DNA of 64,000 bases from Opitutaceae bacterium (lineage in GTDB: Bacteria > Verrucomicrobiota > Verrucomicrobiia > Opitutales > Opitutaceae), in assembly GCA_028280945.1 (NCBI GenBank), contig JANQKV010000072.1:17864-81863 (forward strand), read 5' to 3'. Below, piece after piece: positions 17,227-24,802 of this stretch. Made by a program: the position numbers and the translations under genes. Every line of letters begins with the position of its first letter. Positions within the stretch are counted from its first letter, which is position 1. Below the pieces are notes generated by a model. The model saw only the letters and a program-made list of their open reading frames with translations, ran no database searches and had not been told where the DNA came from.

Positions 17227-19136
17227 TTGCGCTCGAGATTCCGGCTGACTCCGCAGTTCACCAAAACCTGGTCCAGGGACATGCCGATAAACATGTGATA
17301 GCCCCAATTGCGGTAGTGGTTCCACACCGGCCCCTTGATTTGCTCAAGCAGTGTCCGCACCTGTGGAATGGCCGGCTGAGCGGCTTCACCGATTTCACTC
17401 AGGGAACGCGCCGCCCGGAGGGTGATGGTGGGCTCGGTTTCGATAAAGGTCTCCACGATTTTGACCAATGTTCGCAGGGCGTCTTCTCGTCGGGGGTCGC
17501 GTCGCAAAACTGCCTCCGCCGCGATCGATGCGACCATCGGGTTCGAATCGGTCAGCAGACGGTCGGCCAAGGTGCTGACTTTACCGGCGGGGGCGTTGAG
17601 TAGTCCCAGCGCAGCCCAGTAGCGCACGGCAGCATCAGGTGATTGCGCGAGCATCGTGAGGTCGGCCACGGCCGGTTGTGGTTTACTCGCGATCTCGGCG
17701 GCGGCAAGCACGGCCGCGATGTCAAATCGGTTGGGGTCGCGCGCCATGTCGAAAACCGAGTCGTGGGCGGCTCGGCGCATCATTTCTCCCTCCGGCAAAA
17801 AACCGGTGTCGCGGATGCCAAGGATGTGCTCGCGCAACGCGGAGGAAAGCCGCGCCTTGTCGATGGCGAATGCCGGTTCGTCCGCCAGGTTGTGCAACTC
17901 GTCGGGATCGGCCTTGAGGTCGTAAAGTTCCTCATGCGGGAGGGGAGCAAACATCCTGGCCACCTGCGGGTGGTCTTGTGCTCGGTCAGCGAGCTCCCAC
18001 AGGGGAACGAACATGCCCTTGTTGATCGGATGAAATACCAAGGCCGGTCGAATGTAGGGGCGAAAAGGCTGGTAGTGCCGAATGTAGTGGAAACGTTCGT
18101 CGCGCACGCTGCGGGAGACTGCCTCGATGTCGTCAGCGCGATCGCGGGAGCCGAACAAGTAACGGCTGTTGCGCAGCTTGACCTTGGCCGGGTCCCCCAT
18201 GATGGGTCGGCCGGCCATCACGTCGGGTATGGGCACATCGGCCAGTGCCAGCACCGTGGCCGGCAGGTCCACGAACCCCACCGGTTCATCCGTGACGGAA
18301 CCATTGGGCCAGCGGGACAGGTCGGCAAAACGTTCGGGCACGTGCACCAGCAACGGCACCTTCAATCCGGTCTCGTAAAGCCAACGCTTGTAGCGCGGGA
18401 GCCCCGAGCCGTGATCGGAGAAGAAAAAGACGATCGTATCGCCGGCCAGACCGTCGGCTTCGAGCTGATCGAGCACGCGCTGCACCAATCGATCCATTTG
18501 CCCGATCAAATCATAGTGATGCGCCATGACTTCACGCATCTTGGGATGATCGGGAAAGTAGGGCGGCAAAGGGACTTCGGCCGGATTGAGGTGGTTGGTA
18601 TGATCCTCGAATTCCTCGTGGCGCAACGCCTGCGTGCGGCCCTCATGGGTGAGCATGATGTTGTGCACGTGAAAAAACGGCGTCTCCGGATCGGGTCGAT
18701 TGCGCCAATGGGCGATGGTGCTCAAGTCATCCCACATTCCTGCCGGACTGAAATTGTAGTCAGTTTTGACATTGTTCGTGCAGTAGTAACCCACCTCGCG
18801 CAGGAGCACGGGGAGGGGGCGCACGTGGGAGGACTGGGGCACCTGCGAACGCAGATTCATGGTGCCCAGGGAGGTCGCGTAGTGCCCGGTGATCAGCGTT
18901 GAACGCGCCGGCGCGCAGATAGGCATGTTGGACCATGCGCGGGTGAAGCGCACTGCGCGCTCGGCGAAGGCATCCAGGTTCGGCGTATCGGCGACCGGGT
19001 CCCCGTAAGCACCGATGAACGGGCTCATGTCCTCGCACGTGATCCACAAAATGTTGGGCCGGTCAGCGGCCGTGGTGAAAGATCCAAGGCCAACCAGCAA
19101 GGCCAGGAAGCAGGGGGAAAGTGAGCAAAGTCTCAT
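17223..19136 (-). CDS. Secreted sulfatase with C-terminal HEAT-like region
   Basis: 637 residues from the ATG at 19136, with a signal peptide ending near T-T-A-A. The mature part begins RPNILWITCEDMSPFIGAYG, the metal-binding start of the heparan N-sulfatase-like group. The fGly motif is C74-A-P-A-R78 followed by STLITG. FFFSDHGSGLPRYKRWLYE is the distal metal and Lys segment of this group. After about residue 460 the protein continues with helical repeats (AVRYWAALGLLNAP, ASIAAEAVLRRD, TLRAARSLSEIGEAAQPAIPQV) resembling HEAT repeats. This combination is common in Planctomycetota and Verrucomicrobiota. It stands alone and the substrate is unknown. Confidence 0.9.
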   Translation of the reverse strand: MRLCSLSPCFLALLVGLGSFTTAADRPNILWITCEDMSPFIGAYGDPVADTPNLDAFAERAVRFTRAWSNMPICAPARSTLITGHYATSLGTMNLRSQVPQSSHVRPLPVLLREVGYYCTNNVKTDYNFSPAGMWDDLSTIAHWRNRPDPETPFFHVHNIMLTHEGRTQALRHEEFEDHTNHLNPAEVPLPPYFPDHPKMREVMAHHYDLIGQMDRLVQRVLDQLEADGLAGDTIVFFFSDHGSGLPRYKRWLYETGLKVPLLVHVPERFADLSRWPNGSVTDEPVGFVDLPATVLALADVPIPDVMAGRPIMGDPAKVKLRNSRYLFGSRDRADDIEAVSRSVRDERFHYIRHYQPFRPYIRPALVFHPINKGMFVPLWELADRAQDHPQVARMFAPLPHEELYDLKADPDELHNLADEPAFAIDKARLSSALREHILGIRDTGFLPEGEMMRRAAHDSVFDMARDPNRFDIAAVLAAAEIASKPQPAVADLTMLAQSPDAAVRYWAALGLLNAPAGKVSTLADRLLTDSNPMVASIAAEAVLRRDPRREDALRTLVKIVETFIETEPTITLRAARSLSEIGEAAQPAIPQVRTLLEQIKGPVWNHYRNWGYHMFIGMSLDQVLVNCGVSRNLERN

Positions 19137-19264
19137 GGCGGGGTAGCTCAGACCGTCCCGTTCGTGCAGCGCGTTCAATGGTTAACCGGTGTGAAGTGTT
19201 TGAGCGTTCAGCGTCGGCACGCTCGGTCGTTGCCTTGCCGCCGCGTCGTGCTCAGGTTTCCAGC

Positions 19265-19636
19265 ATGAGTTCGATGAGTGATCGGCAGACGACCCTGGCG
19301 GAGATCAAAGAACGGGTGCTGGCATTTGCCCGGGAGCGCGACTGGGAGCAGTTTCACGCTCCCAAGAACCTCAGCATGGCACTCGCCGCGGAAGCCGGTG
19401 AGCTCATGGAGCATTTCTTGTGGGGATCTTCCGAGTCCTCCCGGGAGATCGCGCGTGGTCCCAAGCGGGCCAAAATCGAAGAGGAACTCGCCGACGTGGT
19501 TATCTACGCCATCGAGTTTGCCAACATGACGGGCATCGATGTGGCTGACGCGGTCGATCGCAAGATGGCCGCCAATGCCGCCAAGTATCCGGTCGAAAAG
19601 GCCAAGGGCCGGTCCGACAAATACACCGAGCTCTAG
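19265..19636 (+). CDS. MazG-like nucleotide pyrophosphohydrolase
   Basis: 123 residues from the ATG at 19265 (another in-frame ATG lies at 19274); the longer frame would start inside the divergent sulfatase promoter. The all-helical MazG/dUTPase-like core shows HAPKNLSMALAAEAGELMEHF, whose two Glu belong to the metal site, and E-E-E-L-A-D-V-V-I-Y, which supplies the E-x-x-x-D pair. The final ANAAKYPVEKAKG is typical of the small MazG-like family that hydrolyses nucleoside triphosphates to monophosphates. Likely a housecleaning enzyme. It overlaps the 3' end of mogA by 4 bp on the other strand. Confidence 0.9.
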   Translation: MSSMSDRQTTLAEIKERVLAFARERDWEQFHAPKNLSMALAAEAGELMEHFLWGSSESSREIARGPKRAKIEEELADVVIYAIEFANMTGIDVADAVDRKMAANAAKYPVEKAKGRSDKYTEL

Positions 19637-20160
19637 GCGCCCTTGGGTCGGAAAACCGGCATTTTTCGGGGATCGGACTCCAGACGCGGCCCGTCGATCA
19701 GATCGATGCAATAGGGGATCGCCGGAAAAACGGCTTCCAGGTTCTCACGAATGGCTTTGGGGCGTCCGGGTAAATTCACGATCAAAGTGGACCCGCGGGT
19801 GCCGGCAGTCTGGCGAGAAAGGATGGCGGTGGGCACGTACTGCAGGGAAGTGCTCCGCATCAGCTCGCCAAATCCGGGCAGCATTTTCTCGCACACTGCT
19901 GCGGTGGCTTCCGGGGTGACGTCCCGCTTTGCCGGGCCCGTGCCTCCGGTGGTAACGACGAGGGCGCAGTTTTCCTCGTCAGCCATCCGCTTGAGTTCGG
20001 TTTCAAGTTGGGGCTGCTCGTCTGGAATGATGGCGTAAACGGGCTCAAATTCCGTGGTAAGCCATTCCCGCAGCAGGGCCACACAGGCCTGGCCCGGTTC
20101 GTCGGCGTAGACTCCTGCGGCGGCGCGGTCGGATACGTTGATGACACCGATTTTGATCAT
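19633..20160 (-). CDS. mogA: Molybdopterin adenylyltransferase MogA
   Basis: A 175-residue MoaB/MogA-fold protein. MIKIGVINVSDRAAAGVYAD is the family N-terminus. TTGGTGPAKRDVTPEAT is the hallmark molybdopterin-binding loop with the catalytic Asp, and AGTRGSTLIVNLPGRPKAIREN is the second hallmark. MogA adenylylates molybdopterin before metal insertion. No other moa or moe gene is in the window, but a MOSC protein is at 31984-32799. The gene follows gluQRS on the same strand with a 39-bp gap. Confidence 0.94.
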   Translation of the reverse strand: MIKIGVINVSDRAAAGVYADEPGQACVALLREWLTTEFEPVYAIIPDEQPQLETELKRMADEENCALVVTTGGTGPAKRDVTPEATAAVCEKMLPGFGELMRSTSLQYVPTAILSRQTAGTRGSTLIVNLPGRPKAIRENLEAVFPAIPYCIDLIDGPRLESDPRKMPVFRPKGA

Positions 20161-20199
20161 GATTTTTTATAGGAGGAAGCAGAGAGAAGAGGAGAATGT

Positions 20200-21042
20200 C
20201 TACCATTCCGATTTCTCGAATCGTGAGATGATTTGGTCGGGTGTCATGCCTTGATCGCGCAGCGCCCGCAGGCTGAGGGAGTCGTGGCGCTTGGCGAGGC
20301 GTTCGCCGGAATCGTTCGTCAGGAGCGGCGCGTGGTAATAGCCTGGCAGAACCGCACCGAGCGCCCGCAGGATGAGGAGCTGGCGAAAGGTCGACTTGAT
20401 GAGATCGGCGCCGCGCACGACTTCGGTGATGCCCATGGTGGCATCGTCCGCGGCACAGGCCAGCTGATAGCTCGGCACGCCGTCTTTTCGCCATACCAAA
20501 AAATCGCCGAAGTCGCGGCCGGCCACCGCGGACTGCGTCCCGGCTGCAGCATCGTCGAACGTGATGTGTTCACCATCAGGCACGCGAAACCGCCAGTTGA
20601 TGTTGAGGTGTTCATCCAGTTTGGCCGGCACGTCCTCCTGCGCGACCCGCCAGGCAGTCGGAAACAGGGGCTCGTCGTTCAACCCGTCTTCGTGTGGGGC
20701 GGAGGCGGCGGCAGCCACCTCTTTGCGGCTGCGATGGCAGGGGTAAATCAGTCCCTCGCGATGCAACTGGCGCATTGCGCCCAGATAGACGTCACGACGT
20801 TCGCTTTGATGAAAGATGGACTCATCCCAGCCGAGCCCCAACCAGCGCAGATCCTCTTGAAAGGCATCGATGAACTCCGGCCGGCACCGAGCGGTGTCCA
20901 GGTCGTCATTGCGCAGAAGCAGTCGGCCATCGGCCGTCCGAGCCCGCCCTGCCGCGATCCAAAACGTGCGCGCATGACCGAGATGGAGCAGCCCGGTGGG
21001 TGAAGGCGCCAATCGACCGACGTAATCTCTTTTTTTAATCAC
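20200..21042 (-). CDS. gluQRS: Glutamyl-Q tRNA(Asp) synthetase
   Basis: A short (280-residue) GluRS paralogue without an anticodon-binding domain, which attaches glutamate to queuosine in tRNA-Asp. YVGRLAPSPTGLLHLGHA carries the HLGH signature near residues 20-23, RNDDLDTAR corresponds to the usual R-I-E-D-L-D, and R-L-A-K-R is the weakened second signature, as in the family. The zinc site is reduced: Cys102 is present in YPCHRSRKE, but the second Cys of the usual C-x-C is Arg. The start codon is the GTG at 21042 and lies inside an inverted-repeat element, so the 5' end may have been reshaped by that element. Confidence 0.92.
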   Translation of the reverse strand: MIKKRDYVGRLAPSPTGLLHLGHARTFWIAAGRARTADGRLLLRNDDLDTARCRPEFIDAFQEDLRWLGLGWDESIFHQSERRDVYLGAMRQLHREGLIYPCHRSRKEVAAAASAPHEDGLNDEPLFPTAWRVAQEDVPAKLDEHLNINWRFRVPDGEHITFDDAAAGTQSAVAGRDFGDFLVWRKDGVPSYQLACAADDATMGITEVVRGADLIKSTFRQLLILRALGAVLPGYYHAPLLTNDSGERLAKRHDSLSLRALRDQGMTPDQIISRFEKSEW

Positions 21043-21129
21043 GGTGGGACACGGATGAGCACAGAACGACCAGGTGATAATTCAAGCACTTGATACTTTA
21101 TCCGTGTCTATCCGTGTTCATCTGTGATT
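21037..21129. repeat. Inverted-repeat element between gluQRS and the LOG gene
   Basis: A 29-nt left arm (21037-21065, starting AATCACGG and containing GACACGGATGAGCAC) is the approximate reverse complement of the right arm (21101-21129, TCCGTGTCTATCCGTGTTC then ATCTGTGATT). About 21 of 29 positions match. The right arm itself contains a tandem of TATCCGTGT. The 35-nt centre includes CACTTGATACTTTA, a word resembling the repeat around the four-helix-bundle gene at 143-531. The pattern resembles a small non-autonomous or REP-like element. Confidence 0.5.
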
Positions 21130-21138
21130 TAGAAAACA

Positions 21139-21732
21139 ATGCCCAAACTGATCTGTGTCTATTGCTCGTCCAGTCGGGACCTGGATTCAAAATACTATAC
21201 GGCCGGCGAGGCTGTGGGGCGAGGTTTGGCCCGGCGAGGCTGGGGCCTGATCTACGGCGGGGGAAATGCCGGCACGATGGGAGCGGTGGCTCGTGGCACC
21301 AAGGCGGCCGGCGGCCCGGTGGTGGGTGTTATCCCGGAATTCATGAAGGAGCGGGAGTTGGCGTTCCATGAAGCCGATGAACTGGTGACCGTGGACTCGA
21401 TGCGAGAACGCAAGCGGATCATGGCGGAGCGAGCGGACGCATTTATCACTCTGCCCGGAGGCATTGGCACGCTGGAAGAGGTGAGTGAGATCATGGTGGA
21501 GCGCGGCCTCGCGCTGCACGCGAAACCGTTGGTGCTGCTCAACCAGGATGGTTATTACGATGGTCTGCTCGCGTTTCTCGAGCGCATGGTCGCTGACCGC
21601 TTTAAATCGGCGGGCTTTCGGTCGCTGATGGGAGTGGCTGACGAGGTCGATGAGATCTGGCCGTTGCTGGACAGTCCGGCCGAATTTGAGGCCGACCCAC
21701 TTTGGCGCACGGTATCGGAGAATCCCGCATGA
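21139..21732 (+). CDS. LOG family protein (nucleoside 5'-monophosphate phosphoribohydrolase-like)
   Basis: A 197-residue Rossmann-fold protein starting MPKLICVYCSSS. It has the LOG hallmarks GGGNAGTMGAVA (about 36-47) and PGGIGTLEE (about 109-117), with MRERKRIMAERADAF between. LOG proteins cleave the N-glycosidic bond of nucleoside monophosphates, best known for cytokinin activation and also acting in purine salvage. It is coupled by an ATGA overlap to the Nudix gene, so the two probably act together on nucleotide-like compounds. Confidence 0.92.
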   Translation: MPKLICVYCSSSRDLDSKYYTAGEAVGRGLARRGWGLIYGGGNAGTMGAVARGTKAAGGPVVGVIPEFMKERELAFHEADELVTVDSMRERKRIMAERADAFITLPGGIGTLEEVSEIMVERGLALHAKPLVLLNQDGYYDGLLAFLERMVADRFKSAGFRSLMGVADEVDEIWPLLDSPAEFEADPLWRTVSENPA

Positions 21733-22292
21733 CGGCTGATCCCCGTGCTTCCGTTTTGGCGTTGTTGCGGCGCCACGCCGAGTTGCCTCTCGATGCCCAT
21801 GAGGCAGCGATGACGTCTGCTATGATCGCCTTTGTGAGGGAACATGCCGATTGCGCCGAGCGCAGCTTGGCCGTTGGCCATCTGACCGGCTCAGCTTGGA
21901 TCGTCGACGCCGGGCGAAAACGCACCCTGCTCACCCACCACCGTAAGTTGGACAAGTGGCTCCAGCTCGGCGGGCACGCCGACGGCAATCTGGATCTTCG
22001 ATCCGTGGCGATGTTGGAGGCGGAGGAGGAAAGCGGATTGACGCGTTTGCATCCGGTCAGTGCGGCGTTGTTCGACGTGGACCGCCATCGCATTCCCGCG
22101 CGGAAATCGGACCCGGAACACTGGCACTACGATTTGCGATTCATGATCGAGGCGGACCTTGATGATCCGTTCGCCATTTCGGAAGAGTCCAACGATCTGG
22201 CTTGGGTGGAAATCGAGCGAATGGCCGATTACAACCCGGAGGAGTCCATGATGCGCATGGCCCGCAAGACGTTGGCGGGATTTCAGTTCTGA
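21729..22292 (+). CDS. Nudix hydrolase
   Basis: 187 residues from the ATG at 21729, which overlaps the stop of the LOG gene. The Nudix box is GHADGNLDLRSVAMLEAEEE followed by SGL; the catalytic E-x-x-E-E core is intact, while the first Glu of the consensus is Leu and the usual Arg is Leu. The preceding HHRKLDKWLQLGG is typical of a subgroup acting on nucleotide or similar diphosphates. The N-terminal 55 residues form a helical extension. The 3' end overlaps the convergent batD-like gene by 10 bp. Confidence 0.9.
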   Translation: MTADPRASVLALLRRHAELPLDAHEAAMTSAMIAFVREHADCAERSLAVGHLTGSAWIVDAGRKRTLLTHHRKLDKWLQLGGHADGNLDLRSVAMLEAEEESGLTRLHPVSAALFDVDRHRIPARKSDPEHWHYDLRFMIEADLDDPFAISEESNDLAWVEIERMADYNPEESMMRMARKTLAGFQF

Positions 22293-24802
22293 GGCCGCCA
22301 AAGCGGCACCAGCGCCTCTTCCCGCACCCAGCCTACCTGGCCGTTGGGAAACGCGATTTGTCGCCAACCCAGGAACGCCTTTTCGACCCGACAAAGCGAC
22401 CCGGCGGCGAGGAGGGTGGTTTGCTGATCCGAATTCAGGTCGGTCGGAATCGATCGCAGTTCACCCGGTTGCCACGTCATGGCCGTGTCACGGTCGGCTA
22501 CCATTCCCCAGACTTGGAGACTGAAGACGGCACCGGCCATGGTGAGGACTCCGAGGATGCCACCACCCCAGCTCACAAAACGCCATGCGGGTAGGCGTTT
22601 TCCGTAGGCGTTGAGCAGGACGATGGTGAGCGAGAGAAGAGCCAGCCCCAATCCAACCAGAATCAGTCGCTGCCATTCCGCCACGGAGGCGATCTGAGCG
22701 ATCCGTTCCGGCCATTGCGGGACGAGAAAACGTCCGACAACCGGCGGTGTATAACCCCCTCGCTCCAGCGTGTAGGTGAGGTGCCATCGTGTGGAAGGAT
22801 GGCGTGGGTTTTGTACAAACGCGACCGTGGCATGAGCGGCGGCTTCATCGAACCGACTTTGCTGGGCCAAGGCGAGGGCAAGGTTGTGATGTGCAATCCA
22901 ATCGCCGTTGTCCCGGGTGACCGCCTCACGCCAAGCCGATTCCGCGGCAGCGAAATCCCCCTCCTGATAAGCCGCCGTTCCCTCGGCCAAGGTCGGGGAA
23001 GGCAGACCGGCGAGGGCGAGGGTGACTAGCAATACGGGAAAAAGGTGTCTTGGAGCCAATACGCTGAGCCACGGGAAGGCCGGAGCCCGTTTCGATTCCA
23101 ATGCCTTTTGCGCCCGACTGCCCCAATCGTCTGGCAGGTTGCCCACTTCGGCGTAGAGTGCGCGTTCCGTATCCTGCCAGAGATCGATCCAGTTTTGGTT
23201 GGCCTCAAACAGTTCACGCAGGGGAATGCCCGGAGTGCCGTGCCAAAGCACCGCGGCATCTGCCTGCCAGGCACGCAGCAGGTTGTCGCGCTCGGCCGCA
23301 GCCGTGTGATCGAACCGACTGAGCGTGCGAGTCAGACGGCGCCGAGCCAATCGGGCGGGACGACCAGGGTCGAGGAGCCGGGCGCGTTGGCTGCTGAGCC
23401 CCACCCACAGCAAGGGGAAAAGACCGGCCAGCACGGCGGCAATCACCACAATTTGGCGAACAGGCCATGGCTGAGCGCTGGAACCGGCTCCCGGCAAGGT
23501 CTCCAGTGGAATCATGCCGGGCGAATCCGGCGCTGGTGCCGCGGTGATCGTTGGCGGGACGTCCGTCACCGGAGCCATCGGCGCATCATCTGTTCCCGGT
23601 GCGGTTGTGGGCAGCGTTGGGCCGGCGGAGCCTGGGGTCACCACCAGGTTGGTCGCATCTGTCTGGATCGTCCGATACTGGCCGGCGATGGGATCAAAAT
23701 AGGTCCATTCGACCGGCCCCAGGGGAAACTCGCCGGCTTGTGTGGGGATCAGCACCACATCCTCGCTGATCGAACCGTCGAATAACTTGCCTTCGGCAAT
23801 TTCGCGGCGGGCATCGGGTTGAACGACCCGGAACGTGTTGGAGGCCTGACGGGCGGGCAGTCCGGGAATGTCCGGCCAGTTGCCGGTGCCAGTCAGCTCC
23901 AGCGTCCACGTGACCGGTTCGCCGACTCCTGCTTTCTCCGGCACGATTTTGGAAGTGAGTTCAAACTGTCCGACAGCCCCGGCAAACGAAGCCGGTGCCG
24001 GGCTTGGCAGGGGTTTCACTTGAAGTTGGGGTGAATCGCTGGTGATCGCGTATTGTTCGGCGCGAAAGCTGGAAAAGAGGCCGGCCGAGGGAATGCCGAT
24101 GTTCACCAGCTGCTGGATCGAAGGAATGACGTAGTTGCCCGGTCGATTCACGTAACCACGCGTTGAATACGTGATGCGGTTGCGAGCGTCTCCGCCCGTG
24201 CCCACGGTGGTGCGGCCGGGCTCCGCCCATTCCTCCACCACGAGGGGCGTGGGGTCCCACAGGGGGTTGCCGCCCAGTGAAGCCCGAAATCGCGCCGAAA
24301 CCTCCAGGTGGTAGTTGATCGGCAAAACCTCGCCTGCCCAGATTTCGGTGGTTGGCAAGTCGATCACCGATTGCGAAACCTGCGAAACCGGAATGGACGT
24401 CTCTCCGACCGTCGCTTCGCGCACTTCGTAGCGCACCGCCGGCACGCCGAAGGAACCCTCGTCGGTTTCGACCGTGAAGGTGGGAATTTCAATCGGCGCA
24501 TCACCGGTGGGAATGATGCTGAACGAGTAATAGACCAATCGGGTCGTGCTGACGCGCCCATTAATGACGTTGCTCGAGGTCTGTTGACCCCGTTGCGGGA
24601 CGGGCCAGCTGAAGTTCGGCACCAAGGGCAGGCGGAGATCGCCCTCGGGTTCGCAGTTTTCAAAAATCAAAACCAGCTCCGAAGCCTGGCCGCGCTCCAG
24701 CACACCACCGGCGGGCTGCCAACGCACCGATTGGGCGGAGGCAAGTGTCACCAGCGCGGCGAAAACGAGAGAAAGTCGAAGGGATGGGAAACGCATGGTC
24801 AC
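22283..24802 (-). CDS. BatD-like protein fused to TPR and SH3-like domains (BatD/BatE)
   Basis: An 839-residue exported membrane protein and last gene of the Bat operon. After a signal peptide (residues about 1-23), several beta-sandwich repeats of the BatD type follow (VLERGQASELVLIF, S-Y-S-F-S-I-I-P, E-P-V-T-W-T-L-E-L-T-G-T-G-N-W-P). A Pro/Thr-rich linker and a membrane helix lie near 455-475. The C-terminal half has a second membrane segment, TPR-like helices (AAYQEGDFAAAESAWREAV and HHNLALALAQQSRFDEAAAHA), two more helices, and a final SH3-like strand set ending VGWVREEALVPLW. TPR plus SH3 is the BatE layout, so this reads as a BatD-BatE fusion. Its ATG overlaps the upstream stop. Confidence 0.85.
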   Translation of the reverse strand: MTMRFPSLRLSLVFAALVTLASAQSVRWQPAGGVLERGQASELVLIFENCEPEGDLRLPLVPNFSWPVPQRGQQTSSNVINGRVSTTRLVYYSFSIIPTGDAPIEIPTFTVETDEGSFGVPAVRYEVREATVGETSIPVSQVSQSVIDLPTTEIWAGEVLPINYHLEVSARFRASLGGNPLWDPTPLVVEEWAEPGRTTVGTGGDARNRITYSTRGYVNRPGNYVIPSIQQLVNIGIPSAGLFSSFRAEQYAITSDSPQLQVKPLPSPAPASFAGAVGQFELTSKIVPEKAGVGEPVTWTLELTGTGNWPDIPGLPARQASNTFRVVQPDARREIAEGKLFDGSISEDVVLIPTQAGEFPLGPVEWTYFDPIAGQYRTIQTDATNLVVTPGSAGPTLPTTAPGTDDAPMAPVTDVPPTITAAPAPDSPGMIPLETLPGAGSSAQPWPVRQIVVIAAVLAGLFPLLWVGLSSQRARLLDPGRPARLARRRLTRTLSRFDHTAAAERDNLLRAWQADAAVLWHGTPGIPLRELFEANQNWIDLWQDTERALYAEVGNLPDDWGSRAQKALESKRAPAFPWLSVLAPRHLFPVLLVTLALAGLPSPTLAEGTAAYQEGDFAAAESAWREAVTRDNGDWIAHHNLALALAQQSRFDEAAAHATVAFVQNPRHPSTRWHLTYTLERGGYTPPVVGRFLVPQWPERIAQIASVAEWQRLILVGLGLALLSLTIVLLNAYGKRLPAWRFVSWGGGILGVLTMAGAVFSLQVWGMVADRDTAMTWQPGELRSIPTDLNSDQQTTLLAAGSLCRVEKAFLGWRQIAFPNGQVGWVREEALVPLWRPQN

